Position numbers and translations under genes: made by a program. The notes under the pieces are model-generated. The model saw only the letters and a program-made list of their open reading frames with translations. It was not told where the DNA came from and searched no databases. 64,000 nt of DNA from NCBI RefSeq assembly GCF_900119185.1, contig NZ_FPJE01000013.1:1-64000 (forward strand), read 5' to 3'. This DNA is from Sinomicrobium oceani. GTDB taxonomy: Bacteria; Bacteroidota; Bacteroidia; Flavobacteriales; Flavobacteriaceae. This document shows, in pieces, positions 17,696 through 27,669 of this stretch (its first letter is position 1; each line of letters opens with the position of its first letter).

Positions 17696-19060
17696 ATGTC
17701 TTATCTCGGACCTTTGATAGCCATAGTTTTTATTGTAATCGTAGCCCGGTTACTGCTCAAAAAGTTCTACCCGCATGCGGTATTGCTCATTGCCGGATTG
17801 CTTATGCTCGCTGTTTCCTTCTGGTTGCCGGGTCATGAACCCGCAGTAGAAGTCACAGGAGGGCCTTTTGTATTCGATCTTTTTCGCTATATCAATAGCT
17901 CATTTGCCGAGACAAATGCCGGCGTAGGACTCATGATCATGGCTATCGGCGGTTTTGTGGCCTATATCGATGATATCGGTGCTTCGGAGGCGCTGGTTTA
18001 CCTGGCCCTGAAGCCCTTGCGACTATTCAGCAGGCAACCGTATCTCTTAGCGGTACTGGTCATCCCCATAGGACAATTATTATTTGTCTGTATTCCGTCG
18101 GCTGCCGGGCTGGGACTGTTGCTCATGGCCTCTGTATTCCCCATACTCATCAACCTCGGAGTGAGCAGGTTGTCTGCTGTATCGGTAATTACGTCGTGTA
18201 CAGCCATGGGTATGGGACCTGCGTCGGCCATAACGGCAAGCGCCACTTCCATCATCGAAAAAGATACGGTATTTTATTTTCTGAAAGACCAGATCCCGCT
18301 GGCCGTTCCGCTTAGCATAACCATGATGGTCGCTTATTATTTTGTCAACAGGTACTACGACAAAAAAATGAAACGGGAGGAAATCCCGGTTCCGAAAATT
18401 GAAAAGTCCCGTCTGAAAGCACCCCTGTATTACGCCATTATCCCGATACTGCCGTTGATACTGCTCATTCTGTTCTCTCAATTGTTCGACTTTTTTGCCA
18501 TACCCATCGAGCTCAATACCACAACCGTTATGTTTATATGCCTGTTCGTTGCCCTGACGTTCGAACTGGTGCGAAAAAGAAAACCGAGGGAAGTCCTTAA
18601 GTCCATGTCCGTTTTCTGGAACGGCATGGGAAATATTTTCAAGAGTGTGGTGACCCTGATCATCGCTGCCGATATTTTTTCCAAAGGACTGATCAGTCTC
18701 GGGTTTATAGACGGGCTCGTTGGAACCTCGCAAAACCTCGGATTGGGCGGGGCGGGTATCGGCATCGTGATGACGGTCATGATCTTCCTCGCATCCGTGC
18801 TTATGGGAAGCGGAAATGCCTCTTTCTTTGCTTTCGGACCGCTGGTTCCCGATATCGCGGCACAACTCGGAATGAAGAGTTCCGCCATGATTCTGCCCAT
18901 GCAGTTTTCAGCCTCTATGGGAAGAACGGTTTCTCCCGTTGCCGGGGTCCTGATCGCCACGGCGGAAGTTGCGGAAGTTTCCCCGTTCGACATCGTGAAA
19001 CGCAACGTCATACCCCTTGGTGCAGCCCTTATTGTTATGATTTTATATCTGTTCATATAA
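17696..19060 (+). CDS. DcuC-type C4-dicarboxylate transporter
   Basis: A 454-residue inner-membrane protein with about 11-12 hydrophobic segments. Patterns recalled from the DcuC family are AETNAGVGLMIMAIGGFVAYID, VCIPSAAGLGLLLMASVFPI, SCTAMGMGPASAITASATS and LMGSGNASFFAFGPLVPDIA. E. coli DcuC exchanges or exports succinate, fumarate and related acids and is of similar length. The next gene begins 11 bp on and encodes isoaspartyl dipeptidase, so a physiological substrate could be aspartate, a dicarboxylate, or an acidic peptide. Direction of transport cannot be read from sequence. Confidence 0.82.
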   Translation: MSYLGPLIAIVFIVIVARLLLKKFYPHAVLLIAGLLMLAVSFWLPGHEPAVEVTGGPFVFDLFRYINSSFAETNAGVGLMIMAIGGFVAYIDDIGASEALVYLALKPLRLFSRQPYLLAVLVIPIGQLLFVCIPSAAGLGLLLMASVFPILINLGVSRLSAVSVITSCTAMGMGPASAITASATSIIEKDTVFYFLKDQIPLAVPLSITMMVAYYFVNRYYDKKMKREEIPVPKIEKSRLKAPLYYAIIPILPLILLILFSQLFDFFAIPIELNTTTVMFICLFVALTFELVRKRKPREVLKSMSVFWNGMGNIFKSVVTLIIAADIFSKGLISLGFIDGLVGTSQNLGLGGAGIGIVMTVMIFLASVLMGSGNASFFAFGPLVPDIAAQLGMKSSAMILPMQFSASMGRTVSPVAGVLIATAEVAEVSPFDIVKRNVIPLGAALIVMILYLFI

Positions 19061-19071
19061 TCCATTATTCT

Positions 19072-20214
19072 ATGTTGACTTTAATCAAAAACGCGAATAT
19101 ATACGCACCCGAACATCTCGGAAAGAAAGATATCCTCATCGGCAACCGGCAGATCCTCGCCATAGAAGACTCCATAGCACCGCATGAAACCTTTACGATC
19201 TGGGACGCCCGGGGCAAAACACTAACTCCCGGTTTTATAGACCAGCATGTACACATTATCGGTGCCGGTGGCAAACACGGTTATGCATCCATGACCCCGG
19301 AAATTATGCTTGGCGAATTTATTTCCTGCGGAACGACCACCGTGGTAGGGCTTTTGGGTACCGATGGTACCGCAAGAAGCGTTAAAACGTTATATGCAAA
19401 AGCCAAGGCACTGACAAACGAAGGTATAAGTGCATATATGTTTACCAGTTATTTCAGTATAGACCCCGTAACAATAACCGGCTCCATACAGGATGACATG
19501 GTATTTATAGATAAGGTGCTGGGATGTAAGGTAGCAATAAGCGATGAACGCTCCTCCTACCCTACGGCTACCGAACTTCTTCGCCATTTGCGGGAGGTAC
19601 GCGTCGGCGGACAGATTTCGGGAAAAAAGGGAATTCTCCATATCCACCTCGGAAAAATGACCTCACAGATCGATATACTGCTCGAACTTGTTGAAAAATA
19701 CGAATTCCCTATAGAAAACATCTCGCCGACCCACGTGGGACGTACCAAGGCCCTGTTCGAACAGTCTCTTCAGTTTGCAAGACTCGGCGGAATGATAGAT
19801 ATCACCACGGGAGGAACCAAATATACCGATCCCTACAAATCGGTACTTTATGCCCTCGAACAGGGAATCTCCATAGACCAGCTCACTTTCAGCAGCGACG
19901 GTAATGCAGGACTGGGAAAAACAGACGAAAACGGGAAACTAATCGGCTTTACCAAAGCCCCGATCCATCTCAATATGGAACAGACCGCAGCACTTATCCG
20001 CGAAGGCGGACTACCCGTATCGGAAGCCATAAAACTGGTTACCTCCAATCCCGCCAAAAATCTTGCCCTGAAGCAGAAAGGACATCTCAAACCGGGATAT
20101 GATGCCGACATCTGCTGTTTTGATGATGATTTTAACCTTACCGATGTCTTTGCCATGGGCAAGCAAATGATGCGTGATAAAAAGGTACTCGTCAAGGGCA
20201 ACTTCGAAGCGTAG
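19072..20214 (+). CDS. iadA: Beta-aspartyl peptidase (isoaspartyl dipeptidase)
   Basis: A 380-residue amidohydrolase that cleaves beta-aspartyl (isoaspartyl) dipeptides, releasing L-Asp. All expected metal and catalytic residues can be placed: His 59 and His 61 (DQHVH), the carbamylated Lys 153 (LGCKVAISDERSS), His 192 (HIHLG), His 221 (PTHVGR) and Asp 276 (FSSDGNA). Length is close to E. coli IadA (390). Such peptides arise from aged proteins and from natural polymers. The transporter upstream and porins and carboxypeptidase downstream suggest a catabolic rather than a repair role. Confidence 0.94.
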   Translation: MLTLIKNANIYAPEHLGKKDILIGNRQILAIEDSIAPHETFTIWDARGKTLTPGFIDQHVHIIGAGGKHGYASMTPEIMLGEFISCGTTTVVGLLGTDGTARSVKTLYAKAKALTNEGISAYMFTSYFSIDPVTITGSIQDDMVFIDKVLGCKVAISDERSSYPTATELLRHLREVRVGGQISGKKGILHIHLGKMTSQIDILLELVEKYEFPIENISPTHVGRTKALFEQSLQFARLGGMIDITTGGTKYTDPYKSVLYALEQGISIDQLTFSSDGNAGLGKTDENGKLIGFTKAPIHLNMEQTAALIREGGLPVSEAIKLVTSNPAKNLALKQKGHLKPGYDADICCFDDDFNLTDVFAMGKQMMRDKKVLVKGNFEA

Positions 20215-20230
20215 TTAAACAAAACCATCC

Positions 20231-21541
20231 ATGAAAACGATAAAAAAACTTCTCGTAATATCCATCCTGATGGTACCTCTTTTCGGAGCGGCCCAGATAT
20301 ATCTGGATAAATATAATTTTGGCGAAGGGCTGAACTTTTCCGGTGAAAAAGGATATAAAATGAGGCTGGAAGGATTTATTCAGCCCTATATGGAAACCAA
20401 GAGATATACGGGTACTGACGACTCCGAACTCTACAACCGTTTCCGGATGCGGCGCCTGCGGATGCAACTCTCCGGAAGCCTCGCAGACGAAAAGCTGAGC
20501 TACCGGTTGCGGCTCGACCTCAGTGGAACATCCGAAGCCGATCTGGACGAAGCCAACAGCAATATTCTGCTCGACGCTTACATCCGGTACAGTATCGATG
20601 ACAATCTGTCTGTGACATTCGGACAAAAATCAACACCAACGGACAACAGGGAACTGAATATCAATTCACAAACCCTGCAATTGCCCGAACGGAGCAGGAT
20701 TACCTCCGTCTTCAGTACCATACGGGAATTCGGGGTTTTTCTGGACGGAACCTATCGTATTACCCCCGGGGGCATGTACGTGAGACCCGCTGTGGCCATA
20801 ACCAACGGAGACGGACAAAATGCCTTTAAAAAGGATTACGGAGGACTCAAATACGGCGGACGACTCGATTTCCTTCCTTTCGGACTGTTCAGCAACTTCG
20901 GACAGTTCCGTGAAGCGGATATCGTCCGGGAAAGAACCCCAAAACTCGTTGTAGGTATGAATTACAGCTATAACGACGGGGTAAGCAGTCGTCGTGGAAG
21001 AAACAGCGGCAGTATTCTCTATCTCAACGATCGCAACGAAGAGGAATTACCGGATTTTATAAAACTCGGAGTGGACTTTATGTTCAAATACCAGGGATTC
21101 TCCATGCTCGGGGAATACGTCAAAGGTTCTGCAAAGGTCAGCAAAGATATTACCCAGCGGGTACGGAATGACGGTTCGGTATCCTCCGGTTTTGAAATAG
21201 ACGGACAACAACATGTTGCCAATTATATAAAGAACCGCATGATGCTCGGGGAAGGATACAATATACAGGCCGGATACATTTTTACCAATCTCATTTCCGT
21301 AGATGCCCGATATACCCATCTGAGAGCGGATAAATATTCCTTTATGAACAATGGAACGTTCTATAACAGACCCAATTACTATACCATCGGGGTAAGCAAA
21401 TACCTGAGCAGGAACTACGGCGCCAAAATCCAGGCATCGTTTACCTATGTCGATGCCGCACCGGGCTCTAATGATAATGCGGGGAATCCTATCGACGGGA
21501 ACGAATGGGTAGGACGCCTCATACTAACCATTGGTTTTTAA
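20231..21541 (+). CDS. OprO/OprP-like outer-membrane porin (first copy)
   Basis: A 436-residue beta-barrel porin with signal peptide ending FGAAQ. The phosphate-selective-porin family pattern is seen in KMRLEGFIQPYME, NRFRMRRLRMQLSGSL, LLDAYIRYSIDDNLSVTFGQ, GGLKYGGRLDFLPFG and a C-terminal aromatic residue (TIGF). In Bacteroidota such proteins are often not phosphate porins. A paralogue lies two genes downstream, and the peptidase between them suggests peptide or dicarboxylate uptake. It starts 16 bp after iadA and stops 11 bp before the M14 gene. Confidence 0.85.
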   Translation: MKTIKKLLVISILMVPLFGAAQIYLDKYNFGEGLNFSGEKGYKMRLEGFIQPYMETKRYTGTDDSELYNRFRMRRLRMQLSGSLADEKLSYRLRLDLSGTSEADLDEANSNILLDAYIRYSIDDNLSVTFGQKSTPTDNRELNINSQTLQLPERSRITSVFSTIREFGVFLDGTYRITPGGMYVRPAVAITNGDGQNAFKKDYGGLKYGGRLDFLPFGLFSNFGQFREADIVRERTPKLVVGMNYSYNDGVSSRRGRNSGSILYLNDRNEEELPDFIKLGVDFMFKYQGFSMLGEYVKGSAKVSKDITQRVRNDGSVSSGFEIDGQQHVANYIKNRMMLGEGYNIQAGYIFTNLISVDARYTHLRADKYSFMNNGTFYNRPNYYTIGVSKYLSRNYGAKIQASFTYVDAAPGSNDNAGNPIDGNEWVGRLILTIGF

Positions 21542-21552
21542 ACTCGTACGCC

Positions 21553-23103
21553 ATGAAGAAACTTATTATTCTGATATTAGCATGTACAGGCCCCTTTTGC
21601 TCCGCGCAATTATTTAATCCGCAGAGCAAAAAGATTACCGCACGGTACTTTCCCGAAATGGAGGCAGAGATTAATACCCCTGCATTCCTTAAAAAAAGAG
21701 GTTTTACGAATTACACGGAAATGATGTCTTTTCTGGAACCCCTGGTAAAGCAACATCAAAAAAACATACGGCTATCTTACATCGGGAAGAGCCAGAAAGG
21801 ACTTTCCATTCCCCTGCTTCTCATTAGTAACCCGAACAGCAGCGCGGAAAAGATCAGGGTATGGATACAGGCCGGAATACACGGCAATGAGCCTGCAAGT
21901 ACGGAAGGGGTTCTATTCCTTATCGGACAACTGCTCGAAAACCCGGAATACCGGGACCTACTCGACCGGGTGGAAATAGGTATTATTCCTATGGCCAATA
22001 TAGACGGCTCCAACAAGCAATTACGCCCTGCCGCTAACGGACTGGATCTCAACCGGGACCAGACCAAACTCATGGTTCCGGAAAGTGTAGTGCTCAAACA
22101 GGCATTTACGGATTTCAATGCGCAGGTCGCTCTCGATTTTCACGAATTCCGGCCTTATCGCCGGGATTACCTTCAGATGGGCACATTCGGGCTTACCAAT
22201 GCTTATGACGTGATGTTTCTCTATAGCGGTAATCTCAATGTCCCCGAACCCCTGAGAAAATATACGGAACACGCCTTCGTAGAACGCACAGAAACACGGC
22301 TTCGGAAAAAGGGCCTGACCACGCATGCGTATTTTACGTCTTCGGACTACCAGGGCTACACGGTGTTCAACCAGGGATCTGTCAATGCCCGGTCGAGCGC
22401 TACCTCCTATGCCCTGGCAAACTGTATTTCCACCCTGGTGGAAGTCCGGGGTATCGGACTGGGCCGTACATCGTTCAAACGTCGTACAATGACTACGTTT
22501 CTTATCGCCTTGTCATACATAAAAACCGCCGCAGAAAACGGAGATGCTATCCGGGAAGTCCTCGCCGCAAGTTCCGAACAACGCAAGGATGACCCGGCAG
22601 TTGTGAAGTCCAGGAGGAAGGTTTTACGTCGCCCCCTTGATTTTATCGATCTCCACACAGAAAAAAAGACGGAAGAGACCGTCATACTCCGCGATGCTCT
22701 GCAATCTACTCCGTTGCTCGGCCGTCCCTTGCCAAAAGCCTATATCCTGTTACCAACCCAGGAAAAAATGGCAGAAAAACTACGGGTTCTAGGTGTAACC
22801 GTAGAGATGTCGGACAAAACCGTGGAAATCCCGGTAGAAACCTATCGCATCAGGGAATATTACAGGGCTGCCCAAAAATACGAAGGGACCCACCGTCAGA
22901 CCGTAAAAACCACACTGTCCCCGAAAACCATAACCCTGCCGGAAGGAAGTTTCATCATATATACAGACCAGAAGAATATAGGATTAGCCGTAGAAACCCT
23001 CGAACCCGAAGCTTCCAACAGCTTTGTATCGTTTAACCTGATCCCTACGGGAGAAGGCGAGGAATTACCGGTTTACAGGTATAACAGTAACATCAAACTT
23101 TAA
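21553..23103 (+). CDS. M14-family zinc carboxypeptidase, secreted
   Basis: A 516-residue exported peptidase (signal peptide to about CSAQ). Zinc-carboxypeptidase motifs are IHGNEPASTEG (HxxE ligands), ANGLDLNRD (substrate-binding Asn-Arg) and LDFHEFRPYR (third His ligand), with the presumed catalytic Glu in LVEVRGIGLG. The first 300 residues are the catalytic domain; the remaining 200 are an unassigned domain. The ATG at 21553 is chosen because the longer frame from 21505 overlaps the porin gene and destroys the signal peptide. Lying between two porins, it probably trims peptides in the periplasm for uptake. Confidence 0.88.
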   Translation: MKKLIILILACTGPFCSAQLFNPQSKKITARYFPEMEAEINTPAFLKKRGFTNYTEMMSFLEPLVKQHQKNIRLSYIGKSQKGLSIPLLLISNPNSSAEKIRVWIQAGIHGNEPASTEGVLFLIGQLLENPEYRDLLDRVEIGIIPMANIDGSNKQLRPAANGLDLNRDQTKLMVPESVVLKQAFTDFNAQVALDFHEFRPYRRDYLQMGTFGLTNAYDVMFLYSGNLNVPEPLRKYTEHAFVERTETRLRKKGLTTHAYFTSSDYQGYTVFNQGSVNARSSATSYALANCISTLVEVRGIGLGRTSFKRRTMTTFLIALSYIKTAAENGDAIREVLAASSEQRKDDPAVVKSRRKVLRRPLDFIDLHTEKKTEETVILRDALQSTPLLGRPLPKAYILLPTQEKMAEKLRVLGVTVEMSDKTVEIPVETYRIREYYRAAQKYEGTHRQTVKTTLSPKTITLPEGSFIIYTDQKNIGLAVETLEPEASNSFVSFNLIPTGEGEELPVYRYNSNIKL

Positions 23104-23122
23104 CGAGCCAACACGACATAAG

Positions 23123-24346
23123 ATGAAAAAAATATTTGTTTTTGCAGCTCTTTTTCTATCCGCACAGCTCATCCTGGCACAGGAAGAAAAAATAAACACC
23201 AACAAGGCCGATTTTGAGTTGGGAAAAGGACTACGGTTTTCTTTTGACAACGGCGATTATCAATTTAAGATAGGTGGTTTTATACAACCGTCATACACTT
23301 ATTCCCGGATAAAAGATGAGAAAGCCGAGAACCGGTTCCGGTCTAAAAGGTCTTATTTTAATATTTCGGGAAAAGCACTCAAAGAAAAGGTAAGCTTTTT
23401 TATCCAGACCGATTTCAGCCTGGACAGTCCTTTGCTGGATGCCTGGGTTGCTTATCACCCTACCGATGATATCCGGATCACCTTCGGGCAAAAGCGTACG
23501 TTTACCAACAGCCGTGAGATGACCTACGATGAAGATGTAATGCAGTTTACGGAACGCAGCATGATAAGCACCGTGTTTAGTGATACCGGGCGGGAGTTCG
23601 GGCTATATGCCGAGGGCAGGTTTCAGTGGGGTAAAGCGGGAATCATGCCACAGATTGCCATAACTTCAGGGGACGGAAGAAATTCCTTCGGATCGGATTC
23701 GAGGGATACGGACAAAGGCGGATTAAAATACGGAGGTCGTCTTGATGTATATCCGCTCGGGTATTTCAGTGAAGGGAACACCGGTATGACCGCAGACCTT
23801 ATGCACGAATCTTCCCTGAAAATGGTTGTAGGTGCGGCAGCCAGTTACAACGACGGTGCCAGTAATGCTATGGGTGAAGGCCACGGTGATTTTGCTTTGT
23901 ATAACGAAGATGGAAAAGTTCAGTTACCGGATTATCGCAAGGTCTATGCCGACATCCTCTTAAAATACCAGGGGTTTTCTCTTCTGGGAGAATATGCCAA
24001 TACCTCGGCTACCGGACTGGACGATATATATATCAACGAAGCTGCAAGCCTTGCACTGGCCCCGCAACAGATCAGTTCTTACCTTCTTATCGGTGATGCC
24101 TGGAATACCCAGCTGGGATATGCGACCTTATCCGGATATGCTCTTGATCTCCGGTATACACAACTGCTCCCCGAATTTAAGGACTACAGCAATTCCCTGT
24201 TGCAGGATACCAAGGCCTACACCATAGGGTTTTCTAAATATTTTAAAAACAATGCCTTTAAGCTGCAAACCAGTTTCTCCAAAATCGATTACGAGGCGGG
24301 AAAGGACGAGATCCGCGCCGAACTCCTGCTTCAGGTTGTTTTTTAA
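23123..24346 (+). CDS. OprO/OprP-like outer-membrane porin (second copy)
   Basis: A 407-residue paralogue of the porin at 20231, sharing the same order of motifs: KGLRFSFDNGDYQFKIGGFI, NRFRSKRSYFNISG, LLDAWVAYHPTDDIRITFGQ, GGLKYGGRLDVYPLG and a terminal LLQVVF. Signal peptide ends LILAQ. Residues differ widely in the loops, so the two copies probably have different selectivity and are not a recent tandem duplication. It follows the M14 gene by 19 bp; a 102-bp gap with a CCTCAT/ATGAGG inverted repeat separates it from the symporter gene. Confidence 0.84.
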   Translation: MKKIFVFAALFLSAQLILAQEEKINTNKADFELGKGLRFSFDNGDYQFKIGGFIQPSYTYSRIKDEKAENRFRSKRSYFNISGKALKEKVSFFIQTDFSLDSPLLDAWVAYHPTDDIRITFGQKRTFTNSREMTYDEDVMQFTERSMISTVFSDTGREFGLYAEGRFQWGKAGIMPQIAITSGDGRNSFGSDSRDTDKGGLKYGGRLDVYPLGYFSEGNTGMTADLMHESSLKMVVGAAASYNDGASNAMGEGHGDFALYNEDGKVQLPDYRKVYADILLKYQGFSLLGEYANTSATGLDDIYINEAASLALAPQQISSYLLIGDAWNTQLGYATLSGYALDLRYTQLLPEFKDYSNSLLQDTKAYTIGFSKYFKNNAFKLQTSFSKIDYEAGKDEIRAELLLQVVF

Positions 24347-24448
24347 CCTCATAGGTATTTCACGATACTGTACCCCGTAGTCATGAGGGCTGTCGTGTTT
24401 ACAGAGAAGTGTCCGGTACATCCGGACGAGATTTAAACGCTATTGATC

Positions 24449-25945
24449 ATGAATTTATTCGGTAAGCCCGGAAAACCGGCAAAACGCTATATGTTCCGGA
24501 TATCCGGTCCGTTATTATTCCTGTTACTCGAAATTACCGGTGGGCCGGAGTCGATGTCTCCCCTGGCCTATCACGTCTTTTGCATTACGATATGGATGGC
24601 CTTATGGTGGATCACCGAAGCCGTTCCCATCGCAGTAACAGCCTTGCTTCCTATCATTTTATTTCCCATGACAGGAGCTGTACCTATCGGGATAACTACG
24701 GCTTCTTTCGGGCATAAATACATTTTTCTGTATATGGGAGGTTTTATGCTGGCTATCGCCATAGAACGCTGGAAACTTCACCGGCGGATTGCCTTGAGTA
24801 TTATTTCCCTTATCGGTACTAAAGTTCCGCATATCATTCTCGGTTTTATGATTGCGAGCGCTTTTCTGTCGATGTGGATATCCAATACGGCTACAGCAGT
24901 AATGATGCTTCCCATAGGTATGGCGATTGCAGATCAGTTCCGGAAACACACGGGCGCAACGTCTTCGGATTTCGGCAAAGCCCTGATGCTCGGTATAGCA
25001 TACAGTTCCTCCATAGGAGGAATTGCCACATTGATAGGTACCCCGCCAAACCTGGTTCTGGCCGGGGTACTGGAAAAGATATATGGCGTTAAGCTCGGTT
25101 TTTTCGAATGGTCCAGGTTTGCTTTTCCTCTGGCTGTAATCCTCCTGGCGATAAGCTGGAAATATCTTACCCGCTACGCTTATGACCTGCGGGAAGTTTC
25201 CTTCCCGGGGGGTAAAGAAGAGATCAGAAATATGAAACAGGAGCTCGGTCCTGTTACCTATGAAGAAAAAGCCGTTCTGGCTGTATTTGTCATCACAGCT
25301 TCAGCATGGATATTCCGTGCACTGATCCAGCAGTGGATTCCCGGTATCGATGATACCATTATCGCCATGATGGCAGGCGTTTCCCTGTTTATCATTCCGG
25401 CAAAATCCGAAAGACGAAGCCTTATTTCCTGGGAAGAAGCCGTAAAACTACCCTGGGGGATCATACTGTTGTTCGGAGGTGGAATGGCCCTCGCCGAAGG
25501 ATTTTCACAGACCGGTCTCGCCAACTGGATAGCCGAACGTATGACCGAGCTCGATAATATGCCGTTCTGGGTGATCCTTATACTCCTGGTCACTGCCGTC
25601 AATTTCCTGACCGAAGTTACTTCCAATATGGCCACTACGGCTATGTTGTTGCCTATACTTGCTCCCATGGCCCTGTCGCTCGACCTGCATCCTTTCCTGA
25701 TCATGACAGCAGTTACGCTCGCCGCATCCTGTGCGTTTATGCTGCCCGTGGCCACACCGCCAAATGCTATCGTATTCGGTTCGGGCTATCTCCGTATACC
25801 GGATATGATGAAAAGTGGCGTAGCCCTTAATGTAATATCCATCATCCTGGTCACCGTTTCGGTCTATTTTATTCTTCCTGTGATCTGGGGCATTGCCGCA
25901 GAACCCTTCCCGGAAGCCCTGAAATCATTTCTCTCGAAGCACTGA
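24449..25945 (+). CDS. DASS/SLC13-family sodium:dicarboxylate symporter
   Basis: A 498-residue inner-membrane transporter. Two inverted-repeat signature motifs of the divalent anion:Na+ symporters are present: SMWISNTATAVMMLPIG and LTEVTSNMATTAMLLPILAP (SNT-type sodium and substrate sites), plus WWITEAVPIAVTALLPI near the N terminus and LPVATPPNAIVFGSG near the end. The family takes up succinate, malate, fumarate or citrate with sodium. The ATG at 24449 is preferred over a TTG two codons upstream. It precedes pckA on the same strand, consistent with growth on C4 acids. Confidence 0.92.
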   Translation: MNLFGKPGKPAKRYMFRISGPLLFLLLEITGGPESMSPLAYHVFCITIWMALWWITEAVPIAVTALLPIILFPMTGAVPIGITTASFGHKYIFLYMGGFMLAIAIERWKLHRRIALSIISLIGTKVPHIILGFMIASAFLSMWISNTATAVMMLPIGMAIADQFRKHTGATSSDFGKALMLGIAYSSSIGGIATLIGTPPNLVLAGVLEKIYGVKLGFFEWSRFAFPLAVILLAISWKYLTRYAYDLREVSFPGGKEEIRNMKQELGPVTYEEKAVLAVFVITASAWIFRALIQQWIPGIDDTIIAMMAGVSLFIIPAKSERRSLISWEEAVKLPWGIILLFGGGMALAEGFSQTGLANWIAERMTELDNMPFWVILILLVTAVNFLTEVTSNMATTAMLLPILAPMALSLDLHPFLIMTAVTLAASCAFMLPVATPPNAIVFGSGYLRIPDMMKSGVALNVISIILVTVSVYFILPVIWGIAAEPFPEALKSFLSKH

Positions 25946-25987
25946 TTGTCAACGATATTAATACACGTATTCAACACTACTAAAAAC

Positions 25988-27571
25988 ATGTTTATGAAAC
26001 ACGCTAATTTTCCAAAAGTCAAAAAAGCCTATCGGAATCTTCCGGTACCAGAACTGGTGGAACGTTCTGTGATTCTCGGCGAAGGCCAGCTTACGGATAC
26101 CGGGGCACTGATGTGCACTACCGGAGCATTCACAGGAAGGTCTCCGAAGGATCGTTATATCGTTAAAGACCCTATTACGGAGCGTACGGTATGGTGGGGA
26201 GACATCAATATTCCCTTTGAAGCGGATAAATTTGACCGCTTATATCAAAAAATGCTGAAATACCTGGAAGACAAAGAAGTCTATGTACGTGATGTTTTTG
26301 CAGGTGCGGATCCCCGGTATACCATGAAGGTAACGGTGATCAACACGGTCGTCTGGCACAATATGTTCTGTCATAACATGTTCATTCGCCCGGAAGCGGA
26401 GGAATTAATCGCTTTCGAACCTGATTTTACCGTGATATGTTGCCCCGGATTTCATGCTGATCCCGCTTCTGACGGAACGCGGAAAGCGAATTTCTCGATC
26501 ATCAACATGGAAAAAAAGATTATTCTTATCGGCGGCACCGGATACTCCGGGGAGATGAAAAAGGGTATATTTTCCGCGCTTAATTTTTTACTTCCCGTAG
26601 TCGATAATGTACTTCCCATGCACTGCTCTGCAAATATGGGAAAGGACGGCGATACCGCCATCTTTTTCGGACTTTCCGGTACGGGAAAAACAACGCTCTC
26701 AACCGATCCCAAAAGATTCCTGATCGGTGATGACGAACACGGATGGACCGAAGATAATGTCTTCAATTTCGAAGGGGGCTGTTATGCTAAGACCGTAGGG
26801 CTCTCGTACGAAAAGGAACCGGACATATACAATGCCATTACATTCGGGGCAATTCTCGAAAACACCGCTTTTTTACCCGGAGGGCGGGAAGTAGACTACA
26901 ACGATATTTCCATAACCGAAAATACCAGGGTCTCCTACCCTATTACACATATCAGGAATATCCGGAAACCATCCGTAGGAACGATCCCCGAAAATATCTT
27001 TTTCCTCACCTGTGATGCTTTCGGAATTATTCCTCCCATACAAAAACTTTCCAAGGCCCAGGCCATGTATCATTTCATCTCGGGTTATACCTCTAAAGTA
27101 GCGGGTACGGAAGAAGGGATTACGGAACCTACGCCCGCTTTTTCAGCCTGCTTCGGGGCTCCGTTCATGCCATTACACCCCGCGGAATACGCCAGGTTAC
27201 TGGGAGATAAGATAGAAAAACACCAGACGAGGGTGTGGCTCGTCAATACCGGATGGACCGGTGGCCCGTACGGTATCGGCTCCAGGATAAAACTGAAATA
27301 TACCCGTGCGATGATCGATGCAGCATTGTCCGGCGCACTGGATGATGTAAATTACCGTCCGCACAGTGTCTTTAACAGTCTGATACCGGAAAGCTGTCCG
27401 GGGGTTCCGGATAAAGTACTCAGCCCGAGACAAACCTGGAACGATGATAAAGCATTTTATGAAACCGCCAATAAACTGGTTCACAAATTCCATCATAATT
27501 TCAAAACTTTCGAAGCCATAGCCGGAAAAGAAATATGCGAAGGAGGCCCGTTACTCAAATCGGGATATTAG
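25988..27571 (+). CDS. pckA: Phosphoenolpyruvate carboxykinase (ATP)
   Basis: Converts oxaloacetate and ATP to PEP and CO2, the entry to gluconeogenesis from C4 acids. Family motifs are TGAFTGRSPKDRYIVKDP, the kinase-1a P-loop GLSGTGKTTLSTDP, DDEHGWTEDNVFNFEGGCY and TGWTGGPYGIGSRI. The ATG at 25988 gives 527 residues; 25994 is possible, and a TTG at 25946 adjoining the symporter stop is less likely. Adjacent genes for dicarboxylate uptake and aspartyl-peptide cleavage would supply its oxaloacetate. A bidirectional terminator follows. Confidence 0.96.
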   Translation: MFMKHANFPKVKKAYRNLPVPELVERSVILGEGQLTDTGALMCTTGAFTGRSPKDRYIVKDPITERTVWWGDINIPFEADKFDRLYQKMLKYLEDKEVYVRDVFAGADPRYTMKVTVINTVVWHNMFCHNMFIRPEAEELIAFEPDFTVICCPGFHADPASDGTRKANFSIINMEKKIILIGGTGYSGEMKKGIFSALNFLLPVVDNVLPMHCSANMGKDGDTAIFFGLSGTGKTTLSTDPKRFLIGDDEHGWTEDNVFNFEGGCYAKTVGLSYEKEPDIYNAITFGAILENTAFLPGGREVDYNDISITENTRVSYPITHIRNIRKPSVGTIPENIFFLTCDAFGIIPPIQKLSKAQAMYHFISGYTSKVAGTEEGITEPTPAFSACFGAPFMPLHPAEYARLLGDKIEKHQTRVWLVNTGWTGGPYGIGSRIKLKYTRAMIDAALSGALDDVNYRPHSVFNSLIPESCPGVPDKVLSPRQTWNDDKAFYETANKLVHKFHHNFKTFEAIAGKEICEGGPLLKSGY

Positions 27572-27607
27572 CCGTATTTCCGGAAAGGCATTTGCCGTAA
27601 TAAAACG

Positions 27608-27642
27608 AAAAAGCTGCCCGGTTTCCCCGGACAGCTTTTTTT
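27608..27642. terminator. Bidirectional terminator between pckA and dnaK
   Basis: AAAAAGCTG-CCGG pairs with CCGG-CAGCTTTTT with single unpaired bases in between. A's and T's flank it, so it can serve both convergent genes. Confidence 0.85.
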
Positions 27643-27669
27643 ATCTCAATCAAGGAATTATATATCCCT

